From Pseudomonas indica NBRC 103045 (lineage in GTDB: Bacteria; Pseudomonadota; Gammaproteobacteria; Pseudomonadales; Pseudomonadaceae), in contig NZ_BDAC01000013.1 in NCBI RefSeq assembly GCF_002091635.1, positions 1 through 64,000 on the forward strand: DNA of 64,000 nt. The letters are read 5' to 3'. The notes beneath the pieces were generated by a model. That model was given only the letters and a program-made list of their open reading frames with translations. It was not told where the DNA came from and ran no database searches. The translations under genes were made by a program, and so were the position numbers. Positions 56,307 to 64,000 of this stretch are shown here, piece by piece. Position 1 is the stretch's first letter. Every line of letters begins with the position of its first letter.

Positions 56307-56418
56307 GACCGGCTCCCTGTATCGTCATCGCCTGACTATAGTCCTGCTCGACCCCGGGCGGACGCATGGCCGGATATTCAGCACGGCTTATAATGCCTGC
56401 CTGTTCGCGAGGTACGGC

Positions 56419-57225
56419 ATGACTACAGACGATAGGTTCGGCGGCATCGCCCGTCTTTATGGGCGCGAGGGGTTGGAGCGGCTTGCGGCCGCGCACGTGG
56501 CGGTGGTCGGGATTGGCGGGGTCGGGTCCTGGGCCGCCGAGGCGCTGGCCCGTTCCGGTGTCGGGGAAATCTCTCTGTTCGATCTGGACGACGTCTGTGT
56601 GACCAACACTAATCGGCAGATTCATGCCCTGGAAGGCGCGGTCGGCAAGCCCAAGGTCGAGGTCATGGCCGAGCGCATCCGCGCCATCAACCCGGCCTGC
56701 GCGGTGCATGCGGTGGCCGATTTCGTCACCCGCGAGACCATGGCCGAATACATCACCGAGCAGCTCGATTGCGTGATCGACTGCATCGACAGTGTTCCGG
56801 CCAAGGCGGCGCTGATCGCCTGGTGCAAGCGGCGCAAGATCCAGATCATCACCACCGGCGGGGCGGGTGGGCAGATCGACCCGACGCAGATCCAGGTCGC
56901 CGACCTGAACAAGACCTTCAATGACCCACTGGCCGCCCGGGTGCGCTCGACGCTGCGGCGCGACTACGGTTTTTCCCGCACGCCGGGGCGCCATTACAGC
57001 GTGCCCTGCGTGTTTTCCTCTGAGCAATTGCGTTATCCCAAGCCGGACGGCGGGGTGTGCCAGCAGAAGAGTTTCGTCGGCGAAGGCGTCAAGCTGGACT
57101 GCGCCGGTGGCTTCGGCGCGGCGATGATGGTCACCGCCAGTTTCGGCCTGGTCGCCGCCGCACGGGCGGTGGACAAACTGGTGGCGGGCACACGGCGGCC
57201 GGCGGAGCGTCGCAGCGGCGCCTGA
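56419..57225 (+). CDS. tcdA: tRNA threonylcarbamoyladenosine dehydratase TcdA (CsdL)
   Basis: TcdA is a 268 aa E1-like enzyme that cyclises t6A to ct6A with ATP. The Rossmann loop is VVGIGGVGSWAAEALARSG, with DLDDVCVTNTNRQ after it, and the C-terminal CQQKSFVGEGVKLDCAGGFG is typical. The sulfur partners csdE and csdA lie just downstream on the other strand, as CsdL works with CsdA-CsdE in E. coli. TATAAT at 56389-56394 is a likely -10 box. Confidence 0.94.
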   Translation: MTTDDRFGGIARLYGREGLERLAAAHVAVVGIGGVGSWAAEALARSGVGEISLFDLDDVCVTNTNRQIHALEGAVGKPKVEVMAERIRAINPACAVHAVADFVTRETMAEYITEQLDCVIDCIDSVPAKAALIAWCKRRKIQIITTGGAGGQIDPTQIQVADLNKTFNDPLAARVRSTLRRDYGFSRTPGRHYSVPCVFSSEQLRYPKPDGGVCQQKSFVGEGVKLDCAGGFGAAMMVTASFGLVAAARAVDKLVAGTRRPAERRSGA

Positions 57226-57271
57226 TCGGTCGTAAGTGACCCGACTGGTGCACTGGTCGGGCGAGCGGCAG

Positions 57272-57685
57272 TTAGCCGGTCGGTCGTGCCAACTCGCGCA
57301 TGCGCTGCAGCACGGCGTTCATCCCGTTGCTGCGCGAAGGCGACAAATGGCGGGCGAGGCCCAGTTGGGCGAACCAGTCGGCCAGGTCCAGCTTGACCAG
57401 TTCGTCGCCCGCGAGGCCGTTGACCCGGACCAGCAGCACGGCGAGCAAGCCACGGATCAGACGGGCATCGCTGGTTGCGCGGAACCGCCAGCCATCGGCG
57501 CCGGGTTCGCCAACCAGCCAGACCTGGCTTTCGCACCCGTGCACGCGGTTGGCTTCCTGCTTTTCCTCGTCGCTCAATGGCTCCAGCCGATCGCCCCACT
57601 GCATCAGCAGGCGTGCCCGCTGTTCCCAGCCGCCGCTCTGGCCGAAGGCGGCGAGGGCCTCGTTGGCGCTGTCCGGCAGGGTCAT
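57272..57685 (-). CDS. csdE: Sulfur acceptor CsdE (SufE family)
   Basis: This is a 137 aa SufE-like protein that takes persulfide sulfur from CsdA. The active-site cysteine is in VHGCESQVWL. FRATSDARLIRGLLAVLL and the C-terminal helix SPSRSNGMNAVLQRMRELA complete the family. The start ATG overlaps the csdA stop (ATGA). The frame upstream of it is a shadow of csdA. Confidence 0.93.
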   Translation of the reverse strand: MTLPDSANEALAAFGQSGGWEQRARLLMQWGDRLEPLSDEEKQEANRVHGCESQVWLVGEPGADGWRFRATSDARLIRGLLAVLLVRVNGLAGDELVKLDLADWFAQLGLARHLSPSRSNGMNAVLQRMRELARPTG

Positions 57686-58887
57686 CGCAGCAACTCCAGG
57701 GCCCGGTCGAGGGCGGTGAAAAAGTGGTCCAGATCCGCGGTGTCGTTGTACAGGCCGAGGGAGACACGAATGGCGCCGGTCAGACCGAGCCGTTTGTACA
57801 GCGGCATGGCGCAATGCTGCCCGGCACGCACGGCGATGCCCTGCTCACCGAGCAGGTGGGCGAGGTCCGCCGTGTGTACGCCGTCCACTACGAAGCTGGC
57901 CAAGGCCGCTTGGGGTGTGCCGAGCACGCGCACACCGTCGCGCACCTTGAGGCCCGCCAGCAGCTTGCCGTGCAACACGGCTTCGTGGGCGAAGAGGGCA
58001 CCGGTGTCCAGGCTGCCGAGGTAATCCAGCGCGGCACCGAGGGCAATGACGCCACCGATGGGCGGCGTACCGGCCTCGAAGCCCATGGGCGCACCGTGGA
58101 AGTCCGCCGAGTGATAGTCCGCCAAGTGCACCATCTCGCCACCGAACTGCCAATGGCGCAGACGCTGCAAGGCTTCGCTGCGGCCATAGAGCACGCCGAC
58201 GCCCTCCGGTCCGTAGAGCTTGTGGCTGGAGAACACATAGAAGTCGCAGCCCAGCACCTGGACATCGTGGCGGCCATGGACCACCCCTTGGGCACCGTCG
58301 ACCACCGTCAGCGCGTCGTGCACCTTGGCCAGGGCGATCAGCTCCGTCAGCGGCTGCCAGCAGCCGAGGACGTTGGATAGCTGGCTGATGGCGAGCAGGC
58401 GGGTCTGCGGACCGATCAATTCGCGAGCGGCGTCCATATCCACCACACCCTCCGCGGTCAGCGGCAGGACCAGCAGGCGCAGGCCGCGCCGCAGGGCGAG
58501 TTGTTGCCAGGGCAGCAGATTGGCGTGGTGTTCGAGGGCGCTGATGACGATCTCGTCGCCCGCCTCGAATTCCGCCTCCAGGCCGTAGGCCAGCAGATTG
58601 AACGCCTCGGTGGCGCCGCGGGTGAAGACGATTTCGGCCGGGCTATGGGCGTTCAGCCAGTGCGTTGCCTTGGTCCGGGTCGCTTCGAAAGCGCGGGTGG
58701 CGCGCTCGCCCGGCAGATGCTGGGCGCGGTGCACGTTGGCCGCGCCGCTGGTGTAGTAACCGAGCAGCGCGTCGAGCACCGCTTGCGGCTTCTGTGCCGT
58801 GGCGGCGCTGTCGAGGTAGACCTGGCCCTCGGCCTCGAACGCGGCGAGGGCAGGGAAATCGGAGCGCCAGGGAGAATCAAGAGCCAT
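57682..58887 (-). CDS. csdA: Cysteine desulfurase CsdA (class V aminotransferase fold)
   Basis: This is a 401 aa PLP enzyme removing sulfur from cysteine. DSAATAQKPQAVLDALLGYY is near the start, the PLP lysine is in FYVFSSHKLYGPEGVG, and the catalytic loop cysteine is in VRAGQHCAMPLYKRLG. It belongs to the CsdA/SufS group II. ATG 58887 begins MALDSPWRSDFP; a TTG nine bases upstream is unlikely. Confidence 0.93.
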   Translation of the reverse strand: MALDSPWRSDFPALAAFEAEGQVYLDSAATAQKPQAVLDALLGYYTSGAANVHRAQHLPGERATRAFEATRTKATHWLNAHSPAEIVFTRGATEAFNLLAYGLEAEFEAGDEIVISALEHHANLLPWQQLALRRGLRLLVLPLTAEGVVDMDAARELIGPQTRLLAISQLSNVLGCWQPLTELIALAKVHDALTVVDGAQGVVHGRHDVQVLGCDFYVFSSHKLYGPEGVGVLYGRSEALQRLRHWQFGGEMVHLADYHSADFHGAPMGFEAGTPPIGGVIALGAALDYLGSLDTGALFAHEAVLHGKLLAGLKVRDGVRVLGTPQAALASFVVDGVHTADLAHLLGEQGIAVRAGQHCAMPLYKRLGLTGAIRVSLGLYNDTADLDHFFTALDRALELLR

Positions 58888-58901
58888 AGGTTCCAAGCCG
58901 T

Positions 58902-58946
58902 AAGCTGCAAGCCAAAGCAGCTTTCCTTGCTTATGGCTTGCAGCTT
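58902..58946. repeat. REP-like palindrome between csdA and dapD
   Basis: AAGCTGCAAGCC (58902-58913) and GGCTTGCAGCTT (58935-58946) are perfect 12-base arms with 21 bases between. It is the best copy of the AGCTGCAAG family in this window. Confidence 0.75.
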
Positions 58947-58959
58947 TCCGCTGCTCCTC

Positions 58960-59994
58960 TTAGTTGTGCGCGTGCAGCGCTTCGTTCAGCTCGATGGCGG
59001 ACTTGTGCGTCTTGCACTCCACCGCGCCGGTCTGCGAATTGCGGCGGAACAGCAGGTCCGGCTGGCCGGCCAGTTCGCGAGCCTTGACCACCTTCACCAA
59101 CTGGTTCTTGTCGTCGAGCAGTGCGACCTTGGTGCCGGCGGTGACGTAGAGGCCGGATTCCACGGTATTGCGGTCGCCCAGCGGGATGCCGATCCCGGCA
59201 TTGGCGCCGATCAGGCAGCCTTCGCCGACGGAAATGACGATGTTGCCGCCGCCGGACAGGGTACCCATGGTCGAGCAGCCGCCGCCCAGATCGGAGCCCT
59301 TGCCGACGAACACGCCGGCCGAGACGCGGCCTTCGATCATGCCGGGGCCTTCGGTACCGGCATTGAAGTTGATGAAGCCCTCGTGCATGACGGTGGTGCC
59401 TTCACCTACGTAGGCGCCCAGGCGGACCCGCGCGCTGTCGGCGATACGCACGCCGGCCGGCACCACGTAGTCGGTCATTTTCGGGAACTTGTCCACCGAG
59501 AAGACTTCCAGCAGCTCGCCTTTCAGACGGGCTTCCAGTTGACGCTCGGCCAGCTCGGCAAGGTCCACCGCACCCTGGCTGGTCCAGGCGACGTTCGGCA
59601 ACAGCGGGAAAATGCCGGTCAGGTTCTGCTGGTGCGGCTTGACCAGACGGTGGGAGAGCAGGTGCAGCTTGAGGTAGGCCTCGGGAGTGGAGGTCAGGGC
59701 GGCATCCTCGGCCAGCAGGCAGGCGACCAGCGGCTTCTGGCTTTCGGCCAGGCGGGTCAGCAGTTTCGCCTGGGTGGCGTCGATGCCTTTGATGGCTTCG
59801 GCCAGCTCGGCAGCCTGGGTGGTGGTAAAGGCGATGGCCTGGTTGCCGCCGCTGTAGCCCACCACCGGGGCGACTGCTGCGACCAGCTCGGCCGAAGGGG
59901 CGAGCAGCGGCTGCGCGTAGAAGACTTCCAGCCAGTTGCCCTGGCGATTCTGGGTGCCGACGCCGAAGGCCAGGCTGTAGAGGGATTGGGACAT
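58960..59994 (-). CDS. dapD: 2,3,4,5-tetrahydropyridine-2,6-dicarboxylate N-succinyltransferase
   Basis: DapD is a 344 aa enzyme that succinylates tetrahydrodipicolinate in lysine and cell wall synthesis. The left-handed beta-helix with hexapeptide-like repeats is visible in GTEGPGMIEGRVSAGVFVGK and SDLGGGCSTMGTLSGGGNIV. It is of the longer Pseudomonas type, with an extra N-terminal domain. The upstream open frame is not used: ATG 59994 begins MSQSLYSLAFGVGTQ. Confidence 0.95.
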   Translation of the reverse strand: MSQSLYSLAFGVGTQNRQGNWLEVFYAQPLLAPSAELVAAVAPVVGYSGGNQAIAFTTTQAAELAEAIKGIDATQAKLLTRLAESQKPLVACLLAEDAALTSTPEAYLKLHLLSHRLVKPHQQNLTGIFPLLPNVAWTSQGAVDLAELAERQLEARLKGELLEVFSVDKFPKMTDYVVPAGVRIADSARVRLGAYVGEGTTVMHEGFINFNAGTEGPGMIEGRVSAGVFVGKGSDLGGGCSTMGTLSGGGNIVISVGEGCLIGANAGIGIPLGDRNTVESGLYVTAGTKVALLDDKNQLVKVVKARELAGQPDLLFRRNSQTGAVECKTHKSAIELNEALHAHN

Positions 59995-60020
59995 ATCGAT
60001 TCCTATGACGATGGCGAAGG

Positions 60021-60300
60021 TCAGGCCGGACGCCGGCTGAGCAGCAGGCCCAGACCGGCGCTGCCCAATAGGGCGGCGCAACCACGGTTGAACAGGCGAC
60101 GGGCGCGCGGGCCGGCAAGGAGCCGGCCGAGGTGCACGCCCGCCAGGGCGTAGAGGGCGATGGCCAGCCATTCCAGAACCAGGAAGGCTGCGCCCAGTTG
60201 GGCGAACTGGGCACCCAGCGGCTGCTGCGGATCGATGAACTGCGGCAGGAAAGCGGTGAAGATCAGGATGGCTTTGGGATTCCCCAACGCCTGCGAATAT
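60021..60300 (-). pseudogene. C-terminal half of a LysE/RhtB-type exporter, cut by the mobile element
   Basis: Residues beginning ALGNPKAILIFTAFLPQFID match the second half of LysE/RhtB amino-acid exporters, which are about 200 aa. About 92 aa remain, ending GLGLLLSRRPA. Reading upstream, homology stops after about 60295 and the frame runs into the recombinase side (MMCNLHSIYSQ). The N-terminal half is absent from the window, so it should lie at the far end of the element. No function is expected. Confidence 0.8.
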
Positions 60301-60346
60301 ATACTGTGAAGATTACACATCATCTGCGGGATGCTTGATTTTGTAT

Positions 60347-61972
60347 ATGCGATCTCAGGGCGGAAAAGTATACAGCTATTTGCGGTTCTCCGATCCCAAG
60401 CAGGCCGGAGGGCATAGTGCTGATCGGCAGATGCAGTACGCCAGGGCCTGGGCTGCTGAGCGGGGGTTGCAGCTGGATGAATCCCTTTCGTTGAGGGATG
60501 AGGGGTTGTCCGCTTTTCACCAGCGGCACGTCACCCAGGGGGCGCTTGGAGTCTTTCTGAAGGCGGTAGATGACGGGCGGATCGCGCCTGGCTCTGTGTT
60601 GGTGGTCGAGGGGCTTGACCGGCTGAGTCGGGCGGAACCGATTCAGGCCCAGGCGCAGCTGGCTCAAATCATCAACGCGGGCATCACTGTGGTGACCGCC
60701 AGCGATGGGCGTGAGTACAACCGGGAGCGCCTCAAGGCCCAGCCGATGGACCTGGTGTATAGCCTTTTGGTGATGATTCGCGCTCACGAGGAAAGCGATA
60801 CCAAAAGCAAGCGCGTCAAGGCCGCGATTCGCCGGCAGTGTGAGGGCTGGCAGGCCGGCACATTCCGAGGGGTGATTCGCAATGGCGCAGACCCCTTCTG
60901 GGTGCGGTGGGATGGCAACGCCTGGGAGTTGATTCCGGAGCGGGTGGAGGCCGTTTTGTTCGCGCTCGCCCGTTACAGGGAGGGAATGGGGGCCAAACGG
61001 CTTCATGAGCTGATGGTGCACCGTGGTTTCGATTTGGAAGGGTGGGGCTTCCGTGCTGCGCAGCTCTACAGGGTTGTTCGGTTGGTTGGCCTGAAGGGGG
61101 CAAAGCGGATCTCGGTAGATGGCGTCGAATATCTGCTTGAGGGGTACTACCCGGCGCTGATGAGCGCGGATGAGTTCGATGAGCTACAGGATCTGAGCGG
61201 GCAGCGTCACCGTCGGCGCGGCAAGGGCTCGATTCCTGGGATCATTACCGGTATTGGCCTGGCGTGGTGTGGATATTGCGGCTTGAGTGTCTGCGCCATG
61301 AATCAAAAAGGAAAAGTGGATGAGGCCGGCCGGTTGCGGGATACGTACCGGCGGATGCTCTGTTCCTCGGCCCAAGTCGGCAACCCGTGTGCTGCGAATT
61401 CTACGAGCGTGGCGCCCTTGGAGCGGGCGGTCATGGCCTACTGTTCCGATCAGATGAATCTACAGCGTCTACATGAGCCGGCCGTTCAAGGCCAGGACCT
61501 GCGGCAGCGGGTGATTGGCATTCGGCGGCGAGTCGAGGACCTGGAGCGGCAGTTGGCTCGAGTCACGGATGCCTTGCTCGCCGGCGAGAGTGAGGGGGCG
61601 GCGCCGCTGGCATTCGTCAGGAAGGCGAGGGAGTTGGAGGCGCAGATTCAGGAGGGCCAGGTCGAACTCCAGCAGGCCGAGCGCGAATTAGCGGGGGCTG
61701 CGACAAGGCAGACGCCTGCAGACGCCCAGCGGTGGGCGGCTTTGGCGAGTGCGGTAGAGGCTCAGGATGTCGATGCTCGTGACCGGGTTCGGCAACTCAT
61801 GATGGACACCTTCGAACGCATCGTCATTTACATGAAGGGCTTGATTCCCGCCGAGGGGCGCGCCAAGCATCTCGATGTGCTGCTGATATCCAAGGCCGGG
61901 CAGCGGCGTTGGATGAGAATAGATCGAAAGACCGGGGTGTGGACGGCTGGGACGGATAGGCTGCAAAACTGA
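60347..61972 (+). CDS. Large serine recombinase (integrase) of the mobile element
   Basis: This is a 541 aa serine recombinase. The resolvase domain starts at VYSYLRFSDPKQAGG, with catalytic Ser15 and Arg13 in the YLRFS motif, and LVVEGLDRLSR further on. The recombinase domain (about 165-260) is followed by a zinc ribbon, CGYCGLSVC and later two Cys near LCSSAQVGNPC, and a coiled coil (about 385-450, RVEDLERQLARVTDALL). This is the phage or integrative-element integrase layout. TTG 60335 is an alternative start without support. It is the first gene of the element. Confidence 0.92.
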   Translation: MRSQGGKVYSYLRFSDPKQAGGHSADRQMQYARAWAAERGLQLDESLSLRDEGLSAFHQRHVTQGALGVFLKAVDDGRIAPGSVLVVEGLDRLSRAEPIQAQAQLAQIINAGITVVTASDGREYNRERLKAQPMDLVYSLLVMIRAHEESDTKSKRVKAAIRRQCEGWQAGTFRGVIRNGADPFWVRWDGNAWELIPERVEAVLFALARYREGMGAKRLHELMVHRGFDLEGWGFRAAQLYRVVRLVGLKGAKRISVDGVEYLLEGYYPALMSADEFDELQDLSGQRHRRRGKGSIPGIITGIGLAWCGYCGLSVCAMNQKGKVDEAGRLRDTYRRMLCSSAQVGNPCAANSTSVAPLERAVMAYCSDQMNLQRLHEPAVQGQDLRQRVIGIRRRVEDLERQLARVTDALLAGESEGAAPLAFVRKARELEAQIQEGQVELQQAERELAGAATRQTPADAQRWAALASAVEAQDVDARDRVRQLMMDTFERIVIYMKGLIPAEGRAKHLDVLLISKAGQRRWMRIDRKTGVWTAGTDRLQN

Positions 61973-62011
61973 TGAATGAAAGACGCCCAGGTTTTGGCCT
62001 GGGCGTGCGGA

Positions 62012-62260
62012 TTAGGCAGGTTTTACAGTGATGATGTTGTCCAAGTGGGCGTTTAAATCATCCCTTTTTATGGGCGCTTTGCCAGGGTAGCTCTTCATGT
62101 GTTTGATGATGATGTTGCGGTTTGCGTCGGTCAGGGCGCCGCCCCTTCTCGTAAGGTAAGTGTCGACGAACTGTTTCACCTCCCATTCTTCCGTTAGGGA
62201 AACGAACATCTGGTCGATCTTGCCGCGCTCTTGCTTGTTATCTTCCGTATTCCACGACAT
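62012..62260 (-). CDS. Small phage-region protein of unknown function
   Basis: This is an 82 aa charged protein with no signal. It is less GC-rich than the chromosome genes. ATG 62260 has AGGAGA upstream, so the longer frame is not used. It is convergent with the recombinase. I see no recognisable domain. Confidence 0.65.
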   Translation of the reverse strand: MSWNTEDNKQERGKIDQMFVSLTEEWEVKQFVDTYLTRRGGALTDANRNIIIKHMKSYPGKAPIKRDDLNAHLDNIITVKPA

Positions 62261-62333
62261 GCGTGAGTCTCCTTTGTGCGTGCTGGCGATGTGCTGCCAA
62301 CCGCATCCTCTCATAATGAACTGCTCTTGCAAG

Positions 62334-62606
62334 TCAGGCTGCTTTCTTTGCTGACTTTGTTTCCCCGGGTGGACTGCTATGTACAACCAAGTGGCCCTGC
62401 CCCTGCCAGAAGTTCTCCTGCACCTCCACACACACACACCACGCGGCCCACGCAACGTCAGGCCCTGCCACAACGATGTTGCCGTCATCATCGACGATTG
62501 CCATGCGCGCCGGCTTCCCGTCCTTCGTGGCAACTTGAAATCCCGTGCTGACGTTCGCGCTGATGGTGGCGGCGTCAAGGGGTGGATTCGGGATCGCTGA
62601 CTTCAT
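62334..62606 (-). CDS. Small phage-region protein of unknown function
   Basis: This gene encodes 90 aa, starting MKSAIPNPPLDAATISANVS. The start overlaps the Dam stop (ATGA), so translation is coupled. The C terminus is Lys/Ala-rich. No domain is recognised. Confidence 0.6.
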   Translation of the reverse strand: MKSAIPNPPLDAATISANVSTGFQVATKDGKPARMAIVDDDGNIVVAGPDVAWAAWCVCVEVQENFWQGQGHLVVHSSPPGETKSAKKAA

Positions 62607-63457
62607 GCCACTCCCTCCAGCGGCAGGCCGCGCTGCTGCAATGCAGCCATCGCTGCGGGGTTAATCCATAGGCATTCCTGGCGGGTACTGCCGCCTCGGC
62701 CGGCTGAGATGCGGGCCGAGGTGCTGTTCGTCGACCAGCCTTCAAGTGCATTGGTGTAGAGCGCGCTCGGGTAGCCGCTGAGTACGACCATGCCCTGCAG
62801 TGTGTTGAGGGTGGTCAGCAGCTCAGCGTGTTGGTTGTCGTCCAGCTCGTGGCGGTAGTAGCGACCCTTCTGGGCGCCGCGTACCCGAGTACCGTGCATG
62901 TAGGGTGGGTCTACATAGTGCAGGGCAACGGGGGAGTCGTGCGCGAGCATGGTCTCGATCGCTGGGCGGTTCTCGATCAATACGCCGGCGAGGCGGCGGC
63001 CGATGTCGGCGATCTGTTCCGGGTATCGGGCCCATATCTGTTGGGCGGTGCCATAGGCCCGGTAGCAATCGGTGCGGAAACCCGTGGTGCCCTTGCTTGC
63101 CCCGGCCGAGCCGAAGCCCATTTGGGCGCGGATGATGGTTCGCCGGGCCCTTTCTACCGGATCGTCCGTGAAGATCCAGGCCTGCTCGAACTCGGCCCTG
63201 GCGTAGGGCGTCAGGACCAGGCGCTCAGTCAATTGCTCGCGGGTCTCTGCGTCCTGCAGAACCCTGAACAGGTTGACTACATCGCCGTCCAGGTCGTTGT
63301 AGACCTCACCATGACTACGCGGTTTCTGCATAAGCACGCCGGCGGCCCCCCCGAATGGTTCAACGTACACCTGATGGGGTGGGAAGTGCTCGATGACCCA
63401 TGGAGCCAGCCGAAACTTGCCGCCGTGGTAGCGGATGACGGGCGAGGTGATAGTCAT
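62603..63457 (-). CDS. D12-class DNA adenine N6-methyltransferase (Dam family)
   Basis: This is a 284 aa methyltransferase. YHGGKFRLAPWVIEHFPPH and VYVEPFGGAAGVL form the SAM site and ALHYVDPPYMHG is the DPPY catalytic motif. ATG 63457 overlaps the stop of the gene upstream (ATGA). No restriction enzyme is in view, so it is likely a phage methylase used for protection or regulation. Specificity is unknown. Confidence 0.92.
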   Translation of the reverse strand: MTITSPVIRYHGGKFRLAPWVIEHFPPHQVYVEPFGGAAGVLMQKPRSHGEVYNDLDGDVVNLFRVLQDAETREQLTERLVLTPYARAEFEQAWIFTDDPVERARRTIIRAQMGFGSAGASKGTTGFRTDCYRAYGTAQQIWARYPEQIADIGRRLAGVLIENRPAIETMLAHDSPVALHYVDPPYMHGTRVRGAQKGRYYRHELDDNQHAELLTTLNTLQGMVVLSGYPSALYTNALEGWSTNSTSARISAGRGGSTRQECLWINPAAMAALQQRGLPLEGVA

Positions 63458-63918
63458 GCTGCCACCTCGGCCGGTGTTTCGAAGTTGAACATCTGTTGTT
63501 GCAGCTCGGGAAGGTAGGCGCGCGGGGTATCGGGCATTTGCTCTGGCAGCTGCTCCCTGGGAGGCGCTCCGCGTACTGCGATGAAGGATGAGCTGGCGAG
63601 CAAGTTGTGAGCGTGCATGGGCTCTTCTACCCATCGCCCACGGCGATAGACCTGAACGAGGTAGCCTTCGTCATCAGGTCGGTAGAAATCACCGCTTTCT
63701 TTGCCGATATGGGTGGCACCGTCAGGTGCGGGGCCGGTGTGGATAGGCGTTGGGTGTCGCCGCTCTAGTTCGGCCCTAGCGCAATCAGCGGCCTCCAGGT
63801 AACCGCTGGTATGCCTGTGCGGGCAACGCCAGAGGATCTTGAAGCTGGGGTCGCGCAGGCAGCCTTGCCAGTGTCCTGGGGTGCCCTGGTCGGTCGAAAC
63901 GATCAGAGTCTGATTCAT
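63454..63918 (-). CDS. Phage-region protein of unknown function
   Basis: This gene encodes 154 aa. The N-terminal region has a Cys/His pattern (QGCLRDPSFKILWRCPHRH, then ADCARAELERRH) that could bind metal. A middle part has FYRPDDEGYLVQVYRRGRW. It overlaps genes on both sides by four bases. It ends ETPAEVAA, like the gene before it. No family is recognised. Confidence 0.65.
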   Translation of the reverse strand: MNQTLIVSTDQGTPGHWQGCLRDPSFKILWRCPHRHTSGYLEAADCARAELERRHPTPIHTGPAPDGATHIGKESGDFYRPDDEGYLVQVYRRGRWVEEPMHAHNLLASSSFIAVRGAPPREQLPEQMPDTPRAYLPELQQQMFNFETPAEVAA

Positions 63919-64000
63919 GCTGCCACCTCGCTCCGCTGAATGTCCACCAAGTTGGCGCGCACCAGGGCGGCGGCGACTGGCGGGCAGACGCTGTTGCCGC
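63915..64000 (-). CDS. C-terminal end of a DNA cytosine-5 methyltransferase, cut by the window edge
   Basis: The last 27 codons read GNSVCPPVAAALVRAN and end EVAA. GNSV.PPVA is motif X at the end of C5 cytosine methyltransferases. Its stop overlaps the next start (ATGA). The rest is beyond the window. Confidence 0.7.
   Translation of the reverse strand, partial: GNSVCPPVAAALVRANLVDIQRSEVAA

Noticed and set aside
62261-62578. Longer upstream start for the 62012 gene
   Set aside because: It overlaps the gene at 62334 heavily, and AGGAGA fits ATG 62260.

Overview
The window reads as Pseudomonas chromosome of the P. aeruginosa lineage, running into the left edge of an integrated mobile element in the last 3.7 kb. 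The evidence is the gene content and order: xerD-dsbC-hom-thrC, recJ, prfB-lysS, lptF, ppc-adk-tsaB, mexL-mexJK, plsB, csdA-csdE-tcdA-dapD and ndvB. The sequence is GC-rich with long antisense shadow frames, and it carries three REP-like palindromes built on the AGCTGCAAG core. Species cannot be fixed from the sequence alone.

Layout. 0-6.3 kb: a membrane-anchored protein with a tandem MshEN (cyclic di-GMP type) motif, then xerD, dsbC, a GFA-family protein, and the threonine genes hom and thrC. 6.3-12.3 kb: a small membrane protein, a CoA-transferase, a YaeQ protein, and a minus-strand 5-oxoprolinase operon (pxpA, pxpB, pxpC, then an NRAMP-like transporter). That operon is divergent from a winged-helix regulator across a perfect inverted repeat. 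12.4-21.4 kb: recJ, an Old Yellow Enzyme homologue, a DUF533 protein, a GMC oxidoreductase, prfB with its programmed +1 frameshift, and lysS. 21.4-26.7 kb: a TetR regulator followed by a head-to-tail row made of a lipoprotein, a QEGLA/MATCAP-like peptidase, an AIM24-like protein, a lipoprotein hydrolase, a small membrane protein and a macrodomain protein. 26.7-35.9 kb: the envelope lipoproteins lptF and its partner, ppc, adk, tsaB, and several small or conserved unknowns ending with rsmJ. 35.9-44.6 kb: mexL and the mexJK efflux operon, a frameshifted truncated-haemoglobin gene, a DUF4197 protein and plsB. 44.8-49.8 kb: a Gld-type ABC transporter set and a cold-shock gene. 49.9-60 kb: a small conserved protein, rlmA, dapE, ndvB, an iron alcohol dehydrogenase, tcdA, csdE, csdA and dapD.

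From about 60.3 kb a large serine recombinase and tightly packed minus-strand genes begin. These include a Dam-type adenine methylase and the end of a cytosine-5 methylase. They interrupt a LysE/RhtB-type exporter gene, of which only the C-terminal half remains at 60021-60300. This is the left boundary of a prophage or integrative island.

No rRNA, tRNA or CRISPR array was seen, and no gene-free stretch exceeds 300 bases. Most of the window is core housekeeping chromosome. The least explained items are the MshEN membrane protein, the NRAMP-like protein lacking the metal-site motif, the QEGLA peptidase row and the mobile element boundary.
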